DNA of 64,000 bases from Rhodococcus ruber (GTDB lineage: Bacteria > Actinomycetota > Actinomycetes > Mycobacteriales > Mycobacteriaceae), in the NCBI RefSeq assembly GCF_027270735.1, contig NZ_JAPWIJ010000001.1, forward strand, positions 705,098 through 769,097, read 5' to 3'. Positions 63,321-64,000 of this stretch are shown here, in pieces; position 1 is the stretch's first letter, and the number at the start of each line of letters is the position of its first letter. The position numbers and the translations under genes were made by a program. Below the pieces are notes generated by a model. The model worked only from the letters and a program-made list of their open reading frames with translations. It had not been told where the DNA came from and searched no databases.

Positions 63321-63818
63321 GTGAGCACCTCTCTGAAAGCCTCGGCAACGCCTGGGCGGTCGGCCTGTGCGCCCCGTATGAAGTCGAGGATGCTCGGAGA
63401 ATCGGTTCTCGCTCAGTTCACTCGGTTCGTGGTCGTCGGGGTATCGAGCAACGGTGTGTACGCCCTGTTGTTCGTGGCTCTTGCCTCCCTTGGATCGTTC
63501 ACCGCAAATCTTGCAGGCGTCAGTGCCAGTACCGTCCTGGCCAACGAGCTGCACCGTCGTCACACTTTTCATGCGGCCGGCAGGGTCGGCTGGTTCCAAA
63601 CTCAGTGGGAAGCCGGCGGGCTGGCTCTGATCGGCCTCGGTCTGAGTACCGCCTCACTGGCCGCGATGCACGTCCTCTTTCCGGGCGCACCGGCCTATGC
63701 CCAGGTTGTTGTCGTGATCGCCGTCAGCGGTCTCTTCGGGGCCGCCCGGTTCCTCGCTCTTCGTGGGTGGGTCTTCCGCGCACCGAACTTCTCCGGCCTC
63801 GAACCTGCCCAGCAATGA
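63321..63818 (+). CDS. GtrA-like membrane protein (165 aa)
   Basis: Four hydrophobic segments (FTRFVVVGVSSNGVYALLFVALASL, ANLAGVSASTVLANELHRRHTF, AGGLALIGLGLSTASLAAMHVLF, VVVVIAVSGLFGAARFLALRGWVF) with a basic stretch after the second match GtrA-type proteins, which are linked to export of lipid-bound sugars. GTG 63321 is chosen because GGAG lies 5 bp upstream; ATG 63378 would also include all four helices. No glycosyltransferase partner is next to it. Confidence 0.72.
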   Translation: MSTSLKASATPGRSACAPRMKSRMLGESVLAQFTRFVVVGVSSNGVYALLFVALASLGSFTANLAGVSASTVLANELHRRHTFHAAGRVGWFQTQWEAGGLALIGLGLSTASLAAMHVLFPGAPAYAQVVVVIAVSGLFGAARFLALRGWVFRAPNFSGLEPAQQ

Positions 63819-63946
63819 CCTGTGACGTCGCACCACGCGGTGTCGGCGTCGGTTGCTACCTCTAACAGAATCTCGGCGAGGCTCCACACGCGCCGCATCC
63901 TTGGCCCTAGGCTCGTGAGCTGACGTCGATGCGAGGAGACATGCCA

Positions 63947-64000
63947 ATGGCGAGGGATCTGACACAGCTCGAGCTTCTGCAGGAGCTGGTACCCACTGCC
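63947..64000 (+). CDS. Acyl-ACP desaturase (DesA-like), N-terminus only
   Basis: The window ends after 18 codons: MARDLTQLELLQELVPTA. This matches the start of mycobacterial DesA1-type stearoyl-ACP desaturases (LTDLQLLHELEPVVE). ATG 63947 has GAGGAG 8 bp upstream; an in-frame ATG at 63941 is only 2 bp from that site. The remainder of the gene lies outside. The call rests on a short stretch. Confidence 0.6.
   Translation, partial: MARDLTQLELLQELVPTA

Noticed and set aside
1..64000. CRISPR array, prophage, insertion sequence or tRNA-associated integration site
   Set aside because: No regular spacer repeats, phage structural genes, transposase motifs or tRNA genes are visible in the window.

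Overview
The window is a high-GC chromosomal segment of an actinobacterium of the Mycobacteriales, most like Rhodococcus or its relative Rhodococcoides. This is inferred from gene content and order: a ligC plus stand-alone LigD-type primase-polymerase pair, the ugpA-ugpE-ugpB-ugpC order, a plsB2-plsC pair, an M13 peptidase of the Zmp1 type, Acg and universal stress proteins, a 13E12/DUF222 HNH protein under a perfect mycobacterial-type LexA box, an IdeR/DtxR-type iron box, maltokinase, and an acyl-ACP desaturase start. There are no tRNA or rRNA genes, no CRISPR array and no insertion sequence that I can see. Most genes start with ATG or GTG, have GGAGG-type ribosome sites, and are packed in operons with 1-8 bp overlaps.

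Layout. 0-9.7 kb: Lon protease, an ABC exporter, an iron-regulated siderophore-binding lipoprotein, a secreted lipase, the three-domain LigD, and an SRPBCC protein. 9.7-12.6 kb: the SOS-controlled DUF222-HNH gene, a hypothetical protein and two small membrane proteins. 12.9-20.3 kb: an eight-gene, tightly coupled operon of the Nit1C (MSMEG_0565-0572 / Sll0783-0787) type. It encodes the NitB family, a radical SAM enzyme, a GNAT-AIR synthase fusion, a nitrilase, the small NitG family, a flavin oxidoreductase, a second nitrilase-like protein that has lost its catalytic cysteine, and a glycosyltransferase. 20.3-25 kb: phospholipid acyltransferases (plsB2, HAD-plsC) cotranscribed with a class III nucleotide cyclase. 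Their upstream region, shared with a divergent gene, carries a nested palindrome.

25.5-37.4 kb: a repeat-containing hypothetical protein, a secreted chymotrypsin-fold protein, a TetR/MFS divergent pair, ilvD, a four-gene stress operon (Acg, two Usp, a flavin-type split barrel), a second MFS exporter and an LppU-like lipoprotein. 37.5-39.7 kb: LigC and Prim-PolC. 39.7-43.7 kb: an NhaA-thioredoxin fusion, a zinc-ribbon metallopeptidase and a GAF-ANTAR regulator. 43.7-46.8 kb: a four-gene operon (glycosyltransferase 2, acyl-CoA dehydrogenase-like, PIG-L deacetylase, NodS-like methyltransferase) preceded by a structured leader. 47-52.4 kb: an L,D-transpeptidase and the ugpAEBC glycerophosphodiester/sugar importer. 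52.4-64 kb: a P450, the M13 peptidase, a TetR-ABC exporter operon, a diguanylate cyclase, a DUF4190 membrane protein, a pirin, maltokinase, a 55-residue membrane protein, a GtrA-like protein and the first codons of an acyl-ACP desaturase.

The most interesting parts are the Nit1C-type operon with its apparently dead nitrilase paralogue and unusual CX8CX2C radical SAM protein, and the four-gene glycosyltransferase/deacetylase/dehydrogenase/methyltransferase operon with its leader. Functions are assigned from recognisable motifs and remembered family knowledge; no database search was run.
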